Shown: in pieces, positions 12,541 through 25,109 of the stretch
How the letters are laid out: each line of letters starts with the position of its first letter
How positions within the stretch are numbered: the stretch's first letter is position 1
Assembly: GCA_963070105.1 (NCBI GenBank)
Contig: OY718804.1
Coordinates: 4,983,317 to 5,047,316, forward strand
Source: Litomosoides sigmodontis
Taxonomy: Eukaryota; Nematoda; Chromadorea; Rhabditida; Onchocercidae
Reading direction: 5' to 3'
Length of the DNA: 64,000 bases
Program-made: the position numbers and the translations under genes
Notes under the pieces: model-generated
Databases searched by the model: none
Seen by the model: the letters and a program-made list of their open reading frames with translations, nothing else
Told to the model about the DNA's origin: nothing

Positions 12541-14995
12541 ATGTTTAGTGCCGAGCCTTCGGAATCATTTCCGATGATGGCAAGGTTATGGAAATATCCG
12601 TTGATCAAAGTGTGCGTTGCTGGTGCTGCAGGATATTTGGCAGTTGGTTTGGTAGATTCAGTTGATTCTAGTCCTATTCTAGATGATGACGAGAAGTGGT
12701 ATTCTTCATCGATTAGATCTTTTACTACTTTACATTGCTGCCATTATTAACTTATTTTTTTCAAATTTTTTCATACATAGGAGGAAATATCGGTCTGATT
12801 TCTATGAATTTTATTTCAAATTTGCGGAGTTTATTGGTAAGCGTCATTACGTCGAAGAGCAATATCGACAAAACATTCCCAGTGGATCCTATTTGAGGTA
12901 GAACTTTAGTAGCCATGAACTATCTATGCATGCTGTTTCAACCGTTACGAGTCACGAATTCCAGAACTCCATTTTACTATGTTGCAAGGATGCAACATTA
13001 GAACTTACTGTACTGTAACACTATTCGTCAAACGATCACTTCATCACCGATGAGCTTTGTTTAAGAGATTTTAAATTATTAAGTAAATGAGCAGTCTAAC
13101 GTATTTTTTCTTAATTGTATTTTCTCTGTCTTCAGATGTGCTATTGATTCATTAGAAAAGGCTCATCAAATTATGAGGCCTGACAGTGATGATGGACTAC
13201 GAAGAAGGGTTTTGCGCAAGGTGTTTCTATTCTTTATATCTTCAAGATTATTCTAATTAAAAGTGCTGGAAAAAGATTTAGTAGGGTGACTTGCCCTGTC
13301 AGCTGAAGTAATGCAGGTTGCCTCATTAAGTAGAAGTACTGGCATTCTGTGGTACGCACTTGCAAAATTCTATTATAATATGTATTTTCATATTTTAAAA
13401 AAAAAGTTTAAATTTCGTAAATGAAGGCTCATCGTTACGCGATCAAAGCAACCACTGCTGAAGAAGATGATGATTTGAGAGCTGAAACCCATAAGTGGTA
13501 ACGTTCCTTGTGATCTTTTTTTTATTGATATATATGTTACGCTTTAGTATTTGGCAAAATGTTGGGTGGTTATCACAAAATCCACTGGTCTATATTTCAG
13601 ACATTAATTTATAAGTTGTCCGAAATTTCAGGTATGGTCTTATCATGTTAAAGAGATCGAAATATGGAAACAAAAAAAAACGATTACTGAAGGCAATTAG
13701 TGAACTTGAAAAAGCACTGATTACTGATATTGCAGATCCGCAAATTTGGTATTATTTAGGTAAGGTTTGATATTATTTCACTTTTTTTTGCATTGGCCTT
13801 AGTTTTTACATGGAAATCTAATGCGAATACCTTTCTGAGATCAAAGATCTTTTTATCATTAGTAGTGGCTGCTATAAAATGACCACCGAAATAACAGGGT
13901 ACATTTAGCTTTGATTACATATCAATGTTGCTCATTGAATATTCCAGAACATCAAAACATTTCTCATAGTTTATATACTATTAGGTAACATACTGGATAA
14001 ACTGCTGCTGAAAAACTGGAAACACATTAGTTAATAGAAGATGTGTTAAATCTTGTCTGTTTTAAAGTAAGAAGTTATGAAAAATTTATTTAATCCCTGG
14101 TTCTAGTTGTTCATCGAAAAATCTGTGAAGTTTAAACTGAATACTTTTAAAATTATGTTACTTGAGTCATGATTTTCAATTTGTGATTAAAATTTTTTTA
14201 GGTATTGCAAAATATGAGCTTGGTGAATATCAACAAGCTGTTGATTGTCATCTGCGGGCTAAGAAACTAGAGGTCAGTTTTTTGTTTCCCATACATTTTG
14301 AAATTTACTTAATGTTTTCATAAAGGAGTTTCAAACGCCGATGTAAAATTACAGATTTCCATAAAAATTAGTGTAGTTAAGAATTAACTACTTATTAACT
14401 GCTTTTTAATTTTTTTTAACTACTTATTAATTTGGTGTGAAATTTTTTATGATTTAAAAGAGTGATTTTGTAGCAAAGTGACTGTCCTCAAAATCTATAT
14501 CACCTTGGATTAGCTCAAAAACAATTAAATACTCCAAAGTCTCGGTTGGATGCGTGTAATGCTTTCAAGGAAGTTTTGACGAAACATTGTGATTCAATCG
14601 CAGATACAGTGGTAAACCTTAAATTTTTTTTCTCCATTTTCTCGTTTCTTAATATTGTCATTTCTTATCTTCCATTCTTGTTATTAATTTCTTCTTATTC
14701 AAAAATATTTGTGATAACTCAGCACAATGCATATTTTTGCTAGGAAATATGATAACCTGCTACACGTGATGTTTAATTTTCTGTAAAATTATCTCTATGA
14801 ATTTTGCTTTTGATAGATTTGACAGGAATCTTTTATATCACACAATCTGTGACTGATAAATTAATGCGAACTTGTTCCTCATATTTCATACACCTAGTGC
14901 TGTTTTATGCATGATTTTACCATGCGAATGTAGAAAAGTTCCAGGTACGACGAGGAGCAATGAAAGAACTTGATGAATGTATGGAGTGTTTATGA
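12541..14995 (+). CDS. RMD-family TPR protein, copy b (tandem paralogue)
   Basis: Exons 12541-12698, 12781-12897, 13136-13220, 13427-13497, 13632-13759, 14202-14272, 14474-14611, 14945-14995; 272 aa. The N-terminus has a hydrophobic segment (VCVAGAAGYLAVGLVDSV), then TPR-like helices: YFKFAEFIGKRHY, ETHKWYGLIMLKRSKYG, ISELEKALITDIADPQIWYY, LGIAKYELGEYQQAVDCH, NLYHLGLAQKQL. Its seven intron phases (2,2,0,2,1,0,0) equal the last seven of copy a, and several splice points fall in the same motif (HK-W/YG, YL-G, LE). It is therefore a tandem duplicate that has diverged strongly in sequence. Same strand and close spacing would allow an operon, but no spliced-leader evidence can be read here. Confidence 0.82.
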
Positions 14996-15907
14996 TCCAC
15001 ATTTTTATTGAAGAAGTTGATTGGCAGCAAAGTGTACCGATGAAATCGAGGGACATGGAACATTTTACATTATATGTATAAACACCACTTAGCTTATATG
15101 TTATTCTGTAAGATGTAAAAAATGTTTTCTTCGATGAAGGACGTTAGCAGTGCTTGGAATTTATCATCTTTTTGAAATCTCTTTGTGAATTAGGGAGGTT
15201 TTTGATGTATTGGTTGAATGATTTTGCTTCAGAAAGTGACTTTTTGAATTGTGAAAATTAATTTAAATAAATAACATGTTTCTGTTATTCTTCGCTTTGT
15301 GACATAAAAGGACGAACTAGTCAGATAAATACAAGAAATTGTTATATGTATTCTTTTAATTCATGTTTAAAGCTTTGATTATGCATTTGACCTTCTATTG
15401 TTTCTCATTTTTCCAGTATCTTGTGCTATTGAAATGCGTAAGTAAAATGCGATGCTTTAGGAAACTTTTCAAGTCAAACTGTTTACAATGGATATTGAAA
15501 GTTAAAAATTAAAAAGGTTCCAAAAAACTGTATCTCACACTAACACATTATCTTATCAGAAAAGAAATAACAAGAGGATAAGCTAGGTATATGTTTTACG
15601 GATCATAAGGATTCTGAAACGAAGCTGTGCAAAGTTTCTTTTGTCCAACAAGTAATGTCTAAACTAAGCTATTGCAAATATATTAAAGCCTGTTAGGGTT
15701 TCTAAGCTTACATAGGTGGGAAATATGCAAATTTCGTTGTAAAATTAAATTAAGAAGCAAAATTTTTCTTTTATTTGACTTAATTTATTCGATAAATTTT
15801 GTTTTCAGCCCGTTTAAACTTCATATTAGTTGGTGTGAAATGTTAAATCAATCATTGTTTAGTGAAGGAAGCTCATCGCATGGGTTAATGACTTCCAATA
15901 GTGTGAG
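14996..15907. other. Intergenic between RMD-b and the secreted protein gene
   Basis: AT-rich 3' flank of RMD-b followed by the upstream region of the next gene on the same strand. I see no ORF with protein character and no RNA gene. Confidence 0.5.
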
Positions 15908-17001
15908 ATGGCCATTACTAACACCACTACTACTGCTATTGTACTCAAGTATTTTACGTTGCTAATCGTCATCATACCACTGTGTAATAGTCTTATCGAT
16001 ATACGTCATCGTTTTGAACTTCCTCAAATACCGACTGCCTTAAAGGAACAAATTTTGCTTGAATGTAAACCGACATTTGTCAAATTTGTCCAAGTACACA
16101 GACACAAAGTTAGACTTTTGCATGAGTATTAATTAAAAACAAAGCGCGGTAATTTATTCCAGAAGAAAAGTTTTATTTTTCATATTTAACATGAAATTTT
16201 GTTTATTTCGTTTCTAATTTTTGTTTATTTCGTTTAACATCCAATTGTAACATCTAAGTTATCGTAAAAGCAGAGAATTTCCGAAATTTAAATTAATTAA
16301 TTGGTTGTTATTTTCAACTTTGCTTAATGACGCAAGGTAAGTATGTGAATTTCATTCACTGTAATTTATTCAATAAGAAGATAAAAGATCAGGAAGTGAT
16401 TTTTAAGTAATGATTGACAGTGTGTTTACAGGTGGCATCCACGATAAAGGTAACAACGGCATCGACAAACATAACGGTAGGAAATCGAACAGGACCGATA
16501 TCACGTGGGAAGGAAGTGTCGTCAACATTAGCGCCAATCATTAACGATCAAGGATGTCCAGCGCCAGTAAACAGTTGTATTTTAACAAAGACAGAACCGT
16601 TCATGGAGCACTGTAAAGTGGACTGTTTAACGATTGACGGAAAATTAACGAATGATTTGCACTGCTGGAATGATGGCTGTTTCGTTCGTGCCACACGTAT
16701 TTGTGAAGAGAAGTTTTGGCGTACGGTGAAAGCAAAGAATAGGAAGAAGAAGAAGAAGCGAATGTATTGCCTAGCTGAGATTAAGCACTGCTATAAATTA
16801 GCATGTTTAAAATGTCTTGGACGAGAATGTAGTATGAATTGTTACGGTGGCGGTGTACAGTACACCCATCTGACGAAACCACGCTGGGCAGGTTATGAAG
16901 AATACAAGAAATTCTTCCCTGAAGTTGAAGACATTCTCCATAAAATGATCCTTTTCCCCGAGAAAACGATCACCATTGAAGAGTATGACGAGCGGCAGTG
17001 A
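15908..17001 (+). CDS. Secreted cysteine-rich protein, unknown function
   Basis: Two exons, 15908-16108 and 16432-17001, joined in phase 0; 256 aa. The N-terminus has a strong hydrophobic stretch (TTTAIVLKYFTLLIVIIPLC) that reads as a signal peptide. Exon 2 starts with a Ser/Thr-rich linker containing an NIT sequon, then a 13-Cys region with pairs such as GCPAPVNSC, HCKVDC, CWNDGC, HCYKLACLKC and CSMNC. A basic run (KAKNRKKKKKR) splits the Cys region and could be a proprotein-convertase site, a glycosaminoglycan-binding patch or only a surface loop. There is no transmembrane helix after the signal. I do not recognise a family; an extracellular, disulfide-bonded nematode protein is the most that can be said. 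AATAAA at 17146-17151 suits the 3' end. Confidence 0.7.
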
Positions 17002-17891
17002 ACGAACAATTCAATGATCACCTTGCTCAACAATGTTGGTCAATTTCGAAATTATTCTATTTGATTTCTTCAATTTAACTGTATTATTGAAATGTTGCTA
17101 TCATCTTGCCGACAAAATAATATTACTATTGATGCATAACACAGCAATAAAACATCGTTGTTTAATGATACAGGCAAATCTTGTGCTATTAACTGACATG
17201 GCAAGTTTCTCTTTGCTTCAAAAAGTTTAAACATTCATTCGCAATTCACAGAATTAGAATTAGAAAGAGTGAGGATCAGCGAGGATACTTACGTGTAGGT
17301 ATTACACGCGCACGTTTACGTCAACATTTGCAAGAATGAGAAGTTGAAAAGACAGAAATATTTCAGTGTTTTAATGAAAGTATACACATTTCTTTTTTGA
17401 TTCTAATGAGTGGACAGTTCTGTCAATTCATTCGTTTAGGTAATTGATAGTTCTAGCAGTTAAAGTTATCCAAAATTCAACAAATTTACAAATTCAATTC
17501 ATAGAAGGAGAAACGAATGAAAAGTACTACTAAGATGGCAAGGAAGAAACACGTTGATTTACAGAGTTTACTCGTATATGTCCACTTCGATGACGTGACC
17601 TGAACAATTGCTGACTGACAATTTTTAAGGATAACGACACCTTCAATCACATTTAACTCATCTCAGTGGAAACGTAACAAGACGAAATTACCTAAACAGG
17701 CGAAATTATCTTACATTTTACTTTCGATGAAGGAACGGACATCTGAACATCCGAGTAAATAACACAACAAGAATTTAGAAAAAGGAATTAATTTAATTAA
17801 AATATGTTCTCCATTGATCCCATTTCAATCTCATAATATTCTGGAGATGAAAATTATTCAATTGATAGGTTAATGATTCATCCACCTTAGA
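17002..17891. other. Convergent intergenic (3' flanks of the secreted and Gln-rich genes)
   Basis: Two genes converge on this 0.9 kb. It should hold both 3' UTRs. A short alternative last exon for the Gln-rich gene may lie at 17840-17793 (minus, acceptor CTCCAG, 15 codons then TAA). Nothing else is supported. Confidence 0.4.
17146..17151 (+). terminator. Poly(A) signal for the secreted Cys-rich gene
   Basis: A canonical AATAAA lies 145 bp after the stop codon at 17001, on the coding strand. Confidence 0.5.
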
Positions 17892-20732
17892 TCATCGTAA
17901 GTCATCTATACTCACAGCACTGCTCAGTAAGTTCCGCAAGCTTTCAACCTTTGCTACTTGATCGGCTAAATAGCTTGCTATTTCTCGTGTCATCAATAGG
18001 TCACCATGAAGTACCTGTAGGAAACAGTTTTCAATTTCCCGTTGAAAATGTCGCAAGCAAAAATTATTGGAATTTGACGGAAAAATGAAAGCATTTCATG
18101 CATTCGCCGAGAAAGCAATGAATTTGTCCATGAAAATTTCCAGTTTTTTTTCGAATTTTAGTAAATGGAGGAGGGAAAAAGAGGTGCTGACAATGCTATC
18201 ACGAAAAGTGCAGTGGACAAAATGATGCATGACTGCTCGACTTTTTGGAAACAAAAAGAAAAAAAAAAGACATTTACCTGATCAAGCCGATTTCTCGACT
18301 CCATCGCCTCAACAACACTTGCACTTCTGTCCACAAGATGATTGGTAACATTGTGCTTTGAGAAATCAGTCTTATTGGCTTCTGCTTGCTGTCCACGTGA
18401 GGGTGCTGATATTAGGTTAAGAGTTAACTGTGTCAATGGTAGTGAATGTTTATTAGTTGGAGGTGAAGTGAGACGTGGACGTGGATCAAAGCATCCGTTG
18501 ATTGCTGTCATGCGCTGATCAGCTGCAACAGTTGAATCTGAAATTTCAAGATATCACTAAGTGAATTGTTGAACCAACAGTTTATTATTATTATTATCGT
18601 CATTTTCTTTATTATTGCTAACAACTATCGTTTGTCAGCAAACATACTGAAACCATTTTCAGTTGCTGCTTCCTGCGATTCGTCCGAATTTCTTGATTCA
18701 GTGGTCGCTTCTGATAACGCCTGAAATAAAAAGGCGATTGATTGTTGGAGATTAAAGTTTAATCACAAGTTGAAAACCTTTTTTAAATCAAATGAAATTA
18801 AACTTTGCACGGTGCATATATGCCAGTTGAAATAATTTAAATCATCGCTGAGCGCTATACTAACTGGGAGTTATCAGAAGTGCTAGCTTAACATGAAATA
18901 AAATTTAGCACTTCTTCCATGCTAATTTGCGCGGAAGAGAAATAAAGAATCTAGCTTACACACGTCTGTGAAGTGTTAGTTTCTGTCACTGAGACTTCGC
19001 CGAGGACGGATTCCTTATCGTCACAATCACCTGTGTTTGAGGAAATGTAACAATTCATTCAAACCTTCGTAAATTATAATTTCAAAGGAGAGATGAAGTG
19101 GAAAAAAGAAAACTCCGACCAATTTCAAACATAAAATATTTAATTTTTGTCTTTTTCAGGGCGAAAGCTCCTCCTTCATCTAATTCCAATAATCTAAATT
19201 TAGATGAGTTAAACTGTAAAAAAACCTCCTGCAACTGGTGCAACAGCTCCGTCATTCAGTACGGCTTCACTACTACTACGTTCATTTAGAGGTCCAGCAC
19301 CTTCTAGCGGTGACTGACTTAAAGGTTGTTGGTTCGATTCTCGCATCAGTTGATGTGGCTGTGAAAATGATGCTGGATGATATTGTCCAGATGGCTGAGT
19401 TGATGATGCGTAACCTGACGGTGTATTGTACGGCTGTTGCCGAATCATCCGCATGAAATGTTGAGGAGGTAAACTGAAAAGCGATACGTCAGGTACCTCA
19501 AGATAATTTCGAACCGTTCCTGATGATCGCTGTTGCTGCTGCAGTTGTGGTTCTGATACCTGCGACATCGCAGGAGGTGTCCTCACATTCCAATTAGTAA
19601 GTCGTTTGCGTGGTTCATGAACTATTTGCGCTTGTGGCTGTTGAACCACTGGTCGCTGATTTGATTGTTGTTGCGTGAGTTGCGTAACTTCAGTGAGTGA
19701 CGAAGTACTGGCTGCGTTTACTGACTTTGTTCCGCTTCTTTCTAGCACCGACTGCCGGAGCGTTTGCTGAGTGCCTGGAGGGAGCGACTCTTCAAGTGAG
19801 CTAGACAAATGGTCAGATTGCACGTGTTGCGCAAATTGCGTCGTCGTCCCTCGACGTGTCCCTAACAAAAATGAAGGTGTCGCTTGATTTGGATGATGTG
19901 CCCGAGGTGTCTCGTTCTGTTGTAGAGGTGGTGGTGGATGGCGTGCATTGAAAAATTGTTGAAATGATTGATAGATTAGTGGTTGCGCTTGTTGAAGCAA
20001 TTGTTGCAGTGATGATGCCGAAGGCTGCTGACTCGTCTGATTGTGTTGCTGGAGCGGTTCGGACCCACTTAGAGGTTGCCGTGACTCTGATTGCGACCAA
20101 TGATTTGTCGTCTGCTGAGACATTTCCGTGAGGAAGTGGTTGCCTTGCGGATTCTGTCGCTGAACGTTTTGCGCCGACTGTTGAAGTGGTTGTAGAAATA
20201 ATGCTTCAGCGCCTTGAATATGTAATTGTTGAGATGCCGTCGAAGAGGCACTCGAATTCGACTGTAACTGAGGAACCTGTGGAAAAACTTGGGGAACAGT
20301 ACTTTCCGCACCTGCCACATATAATTGTTGCAGCGGCTGCACCGGTAGCTGTAGAACTAACTGTTCTGCATATGGCTGCTGAAAAATTCGGGAATATTGT
20401 TGATTAGTTTGCAGTGGTGCGACGTACTGACTTCTATTAGGATACCTCAGTTGAAATTCATCTATGCGTTGCCGGAACTCTTCAAATGATGGCTGTTGAA
20501 CATAGGGTAATGAGGGTGGCAAGAATAGTTCGCGAACTCCCCTCGTAAGTGTACTTCCAATTGTCTCTCGGTTTCTTTTTGACATTTCTGGTCGGTCGAG
20601 AGGTATTAGCCCCGTTGGTAACGATTCATTCTGCAGGGCGAAGAGCCTGATTTGCTGCAACAGTTGACGAAGCGCTTCTTCTCGTTGTTCAGCCGTGAAG
20701 GGCATCTGCTCTCGTGACGATTGCTCGGACAT
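17892..20732 (-). CDS. Gln-rich low-complexity protein, unknown function
   Basis: Exons 20732-19226, 19030-18960, 18720-18648, 18537-18278, 18014-17892 (reading through to TGA); about 680 aa. If the GTGAGT at 17915 is used as a donor, the end shifts to a small exon at 17840-17793. Exon 1 begins with a helical segment (EQREEALRQLLQQIRLFALQ), then about 450 residues very rich in Gln, Pro and Ser with repeated LQQ/QPLQQ motifs and a PPPPLQQ run. The C-terminus has a conserved-looking helical tail (REIASYLADQVAKVESLRNL). No signal peptide or membrane helix is visible. The composition suits a transcriptional co-regulator or RNA-granule scaffold, but no domain is recognised. The ATG at 20732 lies just after TTGTAG, a possible trans-splice acceptor. 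Confidence 0.72.
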
Positions 20733-23700
20733 TCGCCTACAATCGACTTCTCCGTGCTGTCAGTGTCGTAAGAGTGTCGGACCGGTCAGTGCTAACTTGC
20801 TTTACCTCAAACCGTACTTCTGTCGTAGTTGCAACTGACGCTATACTGCTCTTTTCAAAACTTTGTGTTAGAAAATTCCGTCTAAAAACACACTTAACTT
20901 CGTGACTTCGCAATTTCCTCGTAGTTCTGCTCGTTCGGTAGATTCCTTGACGATCGCTTCGCTATGGAAATTTACTGAAGGAAAATAGAGAAATTAATAG
21001 CAAATATTGCTAGTTAACTGGTAGCATTAAAAGAAGGAATTGCGCTTGCGTTAGATGAAACAGAGGTATGGCTGTAGGATAGTGAACACAGTAAATTATG
21101 GTTTCTGAAATTAATGAGTATTATTAACGATGGGTGCCTTTCAAAATAAGATTTTCGTGCAAAATTTATTTTAATTTGCAAAATTAAAAGTGCTTTTTTG
21201 TTAGTTATTAATCAAATGTCAAATTTTAAAGTTTAATTTCTGAAATTTTAATTTTATGGAAGCGTTTGAGGTAACTAAATTGACATTGTATATGAAAGTT
21301 TTTTGTAAGGAATATGTGATAATGGTAGAAATAACTAAGGCGGAGAATTGATAGCTTGAACAGCTAATCGACCAGAAAAAAAAAATTTTGTGCAGTTCTA
21401 TGTGATGGTGAGAATTGTGGAATAAATGAAACTTTCTGATAGATGGATTCTTACTTTGATGTTGCTCATTCACACTACGATAATTCAATTACTACAAATT
21501 TACGCAGGCAGTGGAAGTTTAGAATTAAACCTATAAATAAAGGAATTGTAATAAAATTTCAAATTTCACAAATCGAATATTCGCAAGTTACGCCTGCAGA
21601 TACATATCGAGCACGTAGTTACCTGTTTAGCAAGAAGAGATAATAATATCAAAATATGACAATTGAAATTTCACCGGTAAATTTAGTTAGGAGAAAACAG
21701 AAGATAAAAGATTGATATCTTTCGATCTTTGCTTTAACTTACGACCTACTTGTCAGATTGACGTCGCGTAAATTTCAATTAGGAACGAAATGGTACTTAT
21801 TGACTAATAACGCAAATTATTATTTACAGAGTTATAGATGGGAAGAACTAATTGAATTTTGCACAACGAATACACGTGTGAAGCAGAAATGTTTAAAATT
21901 CGAGTATCTTTACGCTTGGCACCTGGCCAAAAAGATCTCAATAATTGAAATGGGAGGAAACGAATAGAATTGATATAAAATTGAAATAAAATATATAATT
22001 GCACAAAATTTGAAATTTAAATAGTTTTGCTACATTATAATAATAGTTTGCCTAACGCACATTTGGCACTTAAATAAGTAAAAATTAAGCTTACTGAGGA
22101 AAATGAGGTACTAAAAAACATTTTTAAAATACTCCTTGATATAAAAATCGATTGATTTATTTATTACATAATTACATAATAAATAAAATAACTATTAAGA
22201 CAACGAATAAGAATTATGTGTTGAGCTTCAAGTTTATTTAATACTCAATTATTTAAGTAAAAAAAAATTGCTGCGTTAAGTAATTCCAAATTTCATAGTG
22301 TGAAGTGAAAGAGTAGCAAGCTTGAAATTGCAATAAGAAATTCATAAGTGAAGATGCAGCAGCAATACTTCTTCTACCCATCGATGGGCCGCGTGGCACA
22401 CCTCAGCCTGAGAGATGGTGGACAGATAGCCCGTTATTGATAGTGACCTTTAAGGTTGCGCAACAGCGGAGGAATGGGTTAGAACGAATATGAGTGCCGC
22501 TGACAACTTCCCTCCAGTTTTGGGAGCTGACCCCTAAACTTGACCCATGTCGTCCCAGTCGTCACATATAGATGAGCTTTTACACAAAAAATTCGATGAT
22601 ATGCAAATCGCACTAATTTCTCACTTCTTTTCTCACTAATTACGTAAGTCCAAGAACAAAGGTGAATTTTCAGAAATTATACAAAAATTAAATTTGCAAA
22701 TTCAATAATATGTATAGAAGGTTTTCTGAAGGTGAGGGATAGGAAGGATTGTGAGGGAACATTTAGATATATTTTTGTGATTTGTTTTTTTGTGAAAAAC
22801 TGCTTGTTCAAATTTTATCACCAACTTATGTAATTGGAGAAAAAAACGATGCAAAAAGTTTTTTGATGTAAATTATTCACAAATTTCACATTTATTTTTT
22901 AGTTTTTCGAAAAAGAAAACAGAGAGAGAGAGATGGAAAAAGAGGAGAGATGGAAGAGACGGTGTAACAAGTAATATTAAAAATCATTTTTTATATGTTT
23001 GAAGAAAATGAAGCAATCATTTATGGCTTTTCGTAGATTGCGATAAAACCAGAAATGCAATTATCACTGATAAATGATTAACGGGTGCTATTCCACAAAC
23101 TATGAAGGTCATTTTAGCGGCGAAGAAAAAAGTGGACAGTCTGTTCCAGTTTGTTTACATTTCATCTCTTACTAACAACAACTATTTTATCTCAGTCAGC
23201 CGGCTGCTCCTAATCGACAGAAATGGAAATTTTCACTTTAAATCATTTTTTTCCCTCCTTGTGATGCACCGTAAGGCCATGCAACTGTACACGTAATATT
23301 TCTCGTGCAAATTTGAATAATTTACTTTTTCATATGAAATTTCATAGGAATTTTGCGCTCTAACAATTGAAGCATTAATTTTGCTTTTATAGGAATTGAT
23401 TTAGCAGCTATCATTTAAATTCAAAATGAAACCGAAGCTGACATTAAATTATTTCATAATTACTTGTAGTATTTAGAAAATAATTTATTCACTTCTCTCT
23501 TCTTCAATCGTCACTATTAAGCGACTACTGCAACGGTCAATTTCTCGTAAGCTGCGAGATAACTGCTATAGTACAGTAATGGACGGCACCGCATTTGTGG
23601 GATAGGAATGAAAGTAAAATAATGGAAAATTGAGTGGACGTATTGAAACGTGAAAATCCAACAACAATTCCAATGCTACGTGAGCCATTCGAGAAACCTA

Positions 23701-23971
23701 CGTGTTATGTTACTTTTTCGTTGTGCATCTTTTTAGTGCATATCTATGAAATGCGCTATAAATTCAAATTTATTTAGGTATAATTACACGCAATGCCGTC
23801 ACCGTTACTAACATACTTCTTATTATATTGAAATGCCGCTGATTAATGATCAATCATGTAGCCTTGCTGGATTTCAGCCAGCAGAATTGTTACCACTTTT
23901 CACTTTACAACGATTTGAAATTGATGCTTGAACGAATTCCGCGGTAGCACTTCTCGCTGCCCTTTTGATGA
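20733..23971. other. Long non-coding stretch
   Basis: No exon chain with consistent phases was found on either strand. Small ORFs at 21219-21488 (-), 21443-21643 (+), 21758-21967 (+) and 23102-23296 (+) are AT-driven and lack neighbouring splice sites that work. The only unusual element is the GC-rich island at about 22380-22570, listed separately. A purine run (AGAGAGAGAGAG) lies near 22920. Confidence 0.45.
22380..22570. ncRNA. Candidate structured non-coding RNA (GC-rich island)
   Basis: About 190 bp with near-50% GC sits alone in a 3 kb AT-rich non-coding region and carries stops in all frames. It contains self-complementary pieces: GTTGCGCAAC (22455-22464 area), CTCC..GGAG around 22512-22526, and CACCTCAG/CTGAGAGATGGTG. 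A TTTT run at 22578-22581 would suit Pol III termination on the plus strand. On the minus strand GGAGGGAAG (22515-22507) recalls the first conserved block of nuclear RNase P RNA, but I could not place the matching later block. The family is therefore unassigned; an old repeat fragment is an alternative. Confidence 0.25.
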
Positions 23972-25109
23972 TTACGAGTGTCTCCCTGAGCGTTTCAAAT
24001 ATTTGTAAAATGGGGTTGTGAATTGACGAGGAAGCTCTGTGTATTTTGCAGGAAAAGAACAATTTCACACAATTCCAACTATTTCCATAGCATCGAAGTT
24101 CAACTTTCACACTGAGTAGTAGTAGTAGTGGCACGAACGGATTTTTTTCCACACTATTAAATTATATTTTAACTAATTAAGTAATCAGTGTAATTGTTAA
24201 TAATTCCTATCATTTAATTACCGACAAGCAAGTTGTGCCGTTCTGACGACAGTTTCAGTTTCAAATTTTGCTGCACGAAATGATATTCATTAAAGCAACA
24301 CTGATTTACTCACTCTCTCTCTCTCTCATGACATTCAAAGTTTTATAAATTATGTATGTGTGTGTTAGCTTCCACATGCTATAATGAGGAATAATTTATC
24401 ATATCACTACCTTCTCCAAGCGATAAGGAATACACAATGACTGTATGACAAATGTGAGCTTAAGTAGTGGCTTCCTGTCGGAAGCTGCACAGAAGGTAAT
24501 TTCAGAAGGTACATTTGTTGGCTCTATCACTGAAGCTTCTTGCAATGCAAAATTGCTCGGTGCATTTTTGGAAAACTCTCTCATTTTGAGAAATTGCTGA
24601 TAGCATCGTCTAAATGTAGGAAAGATCGCATTTGTTAGTTCATTTTTCATTAGCTGCAAAAAGGAGAAATTTCTGAAAAAAATCTGAAAATTGTTCTGAC
24701 CACTGCTAATTGCTTATGCACCGGTTGTGCTCAGTCATTTTTACAACAAATGAAAAAAGGTCAAGCAAGGTTCGCGAGAGCACTTGGCTAGGAAGGTGAC
24801 AATACTGCAAGCAACTTCCTCACTGCAATCGAATCAAACTCTCTTGTAACCTAAATTAGTGAACATTCAGTGAGAGAGGGCAAAGGAGGAAACTTGCTGA
24901 GACGTATTAGTCGTTGCTTAGGGAAGGATTAGTCACCTGTCCCATCCGTGCTTCTTCCATGAAGTAAATGAAATAGATTCTGAACTTTCTGCAACGCTTT
25001 CCGCTCCTTCCTCATCGTTCGCGCACTGTTCAACAGGTTTACAGTAAATTCTGCTATTGGGTGTACTTATTGTTTCTTCCTTCTGCTTCTCCGCAAAAAT
25101 CACCTCCAT
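23972..25109 (-). CDS. Tentative five-exon gene of unknown function
   Basis: Exons 25109-24937, 24822-24745, 24672-24411, 24270-24222, 24036-23972 join in phase (2,2,0,1) with ordinary GT-AG sites and end in TAA; 208 aa. Exon 3 alone is a good exon: T-rich acceptor TTTTTTTTCAG and donor GAAG/GTAGTG, encoding FRRCYQQFLKMREFSKN and LLKLTFVIQSLCIPYRLEK. The first exon is acidic (NDEEGAESVAESSESISF). I do not recognise a family. The start codon (25109-25107) overlaps the opposite-strand start codon of the NRF-like gene (25108-25110), so one of the two first exons may really begin elsewhere. The chain was picked by eye from many possible sites, hence the modest confidence. Confidence 0.35.

Noticed and set aside
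19325..19345. GGTTCGATTC, a tRNA B-box-like sequence
   Set aside because: It lies inside the Gln-rich coding exon (minus strand) and has no A box, anticodon stem or acceptor stem around it.
20733..23971. Search for a spliced-leader RNA or 5S rRNA gene in the long non-coding stretch
   Set aside because: No SL1-like leader or 5S-like sequence was seen; only the unassigned GC-rich island stands out.
23874..24152. Minus ORF starting with a signal-peptide-like MEKNPFVPLLLLLSV
   Set aside because: Conflicts in frame with the better exon chain of the tentative 23972-25109 gene and has no upstream or downstream exon that fits.
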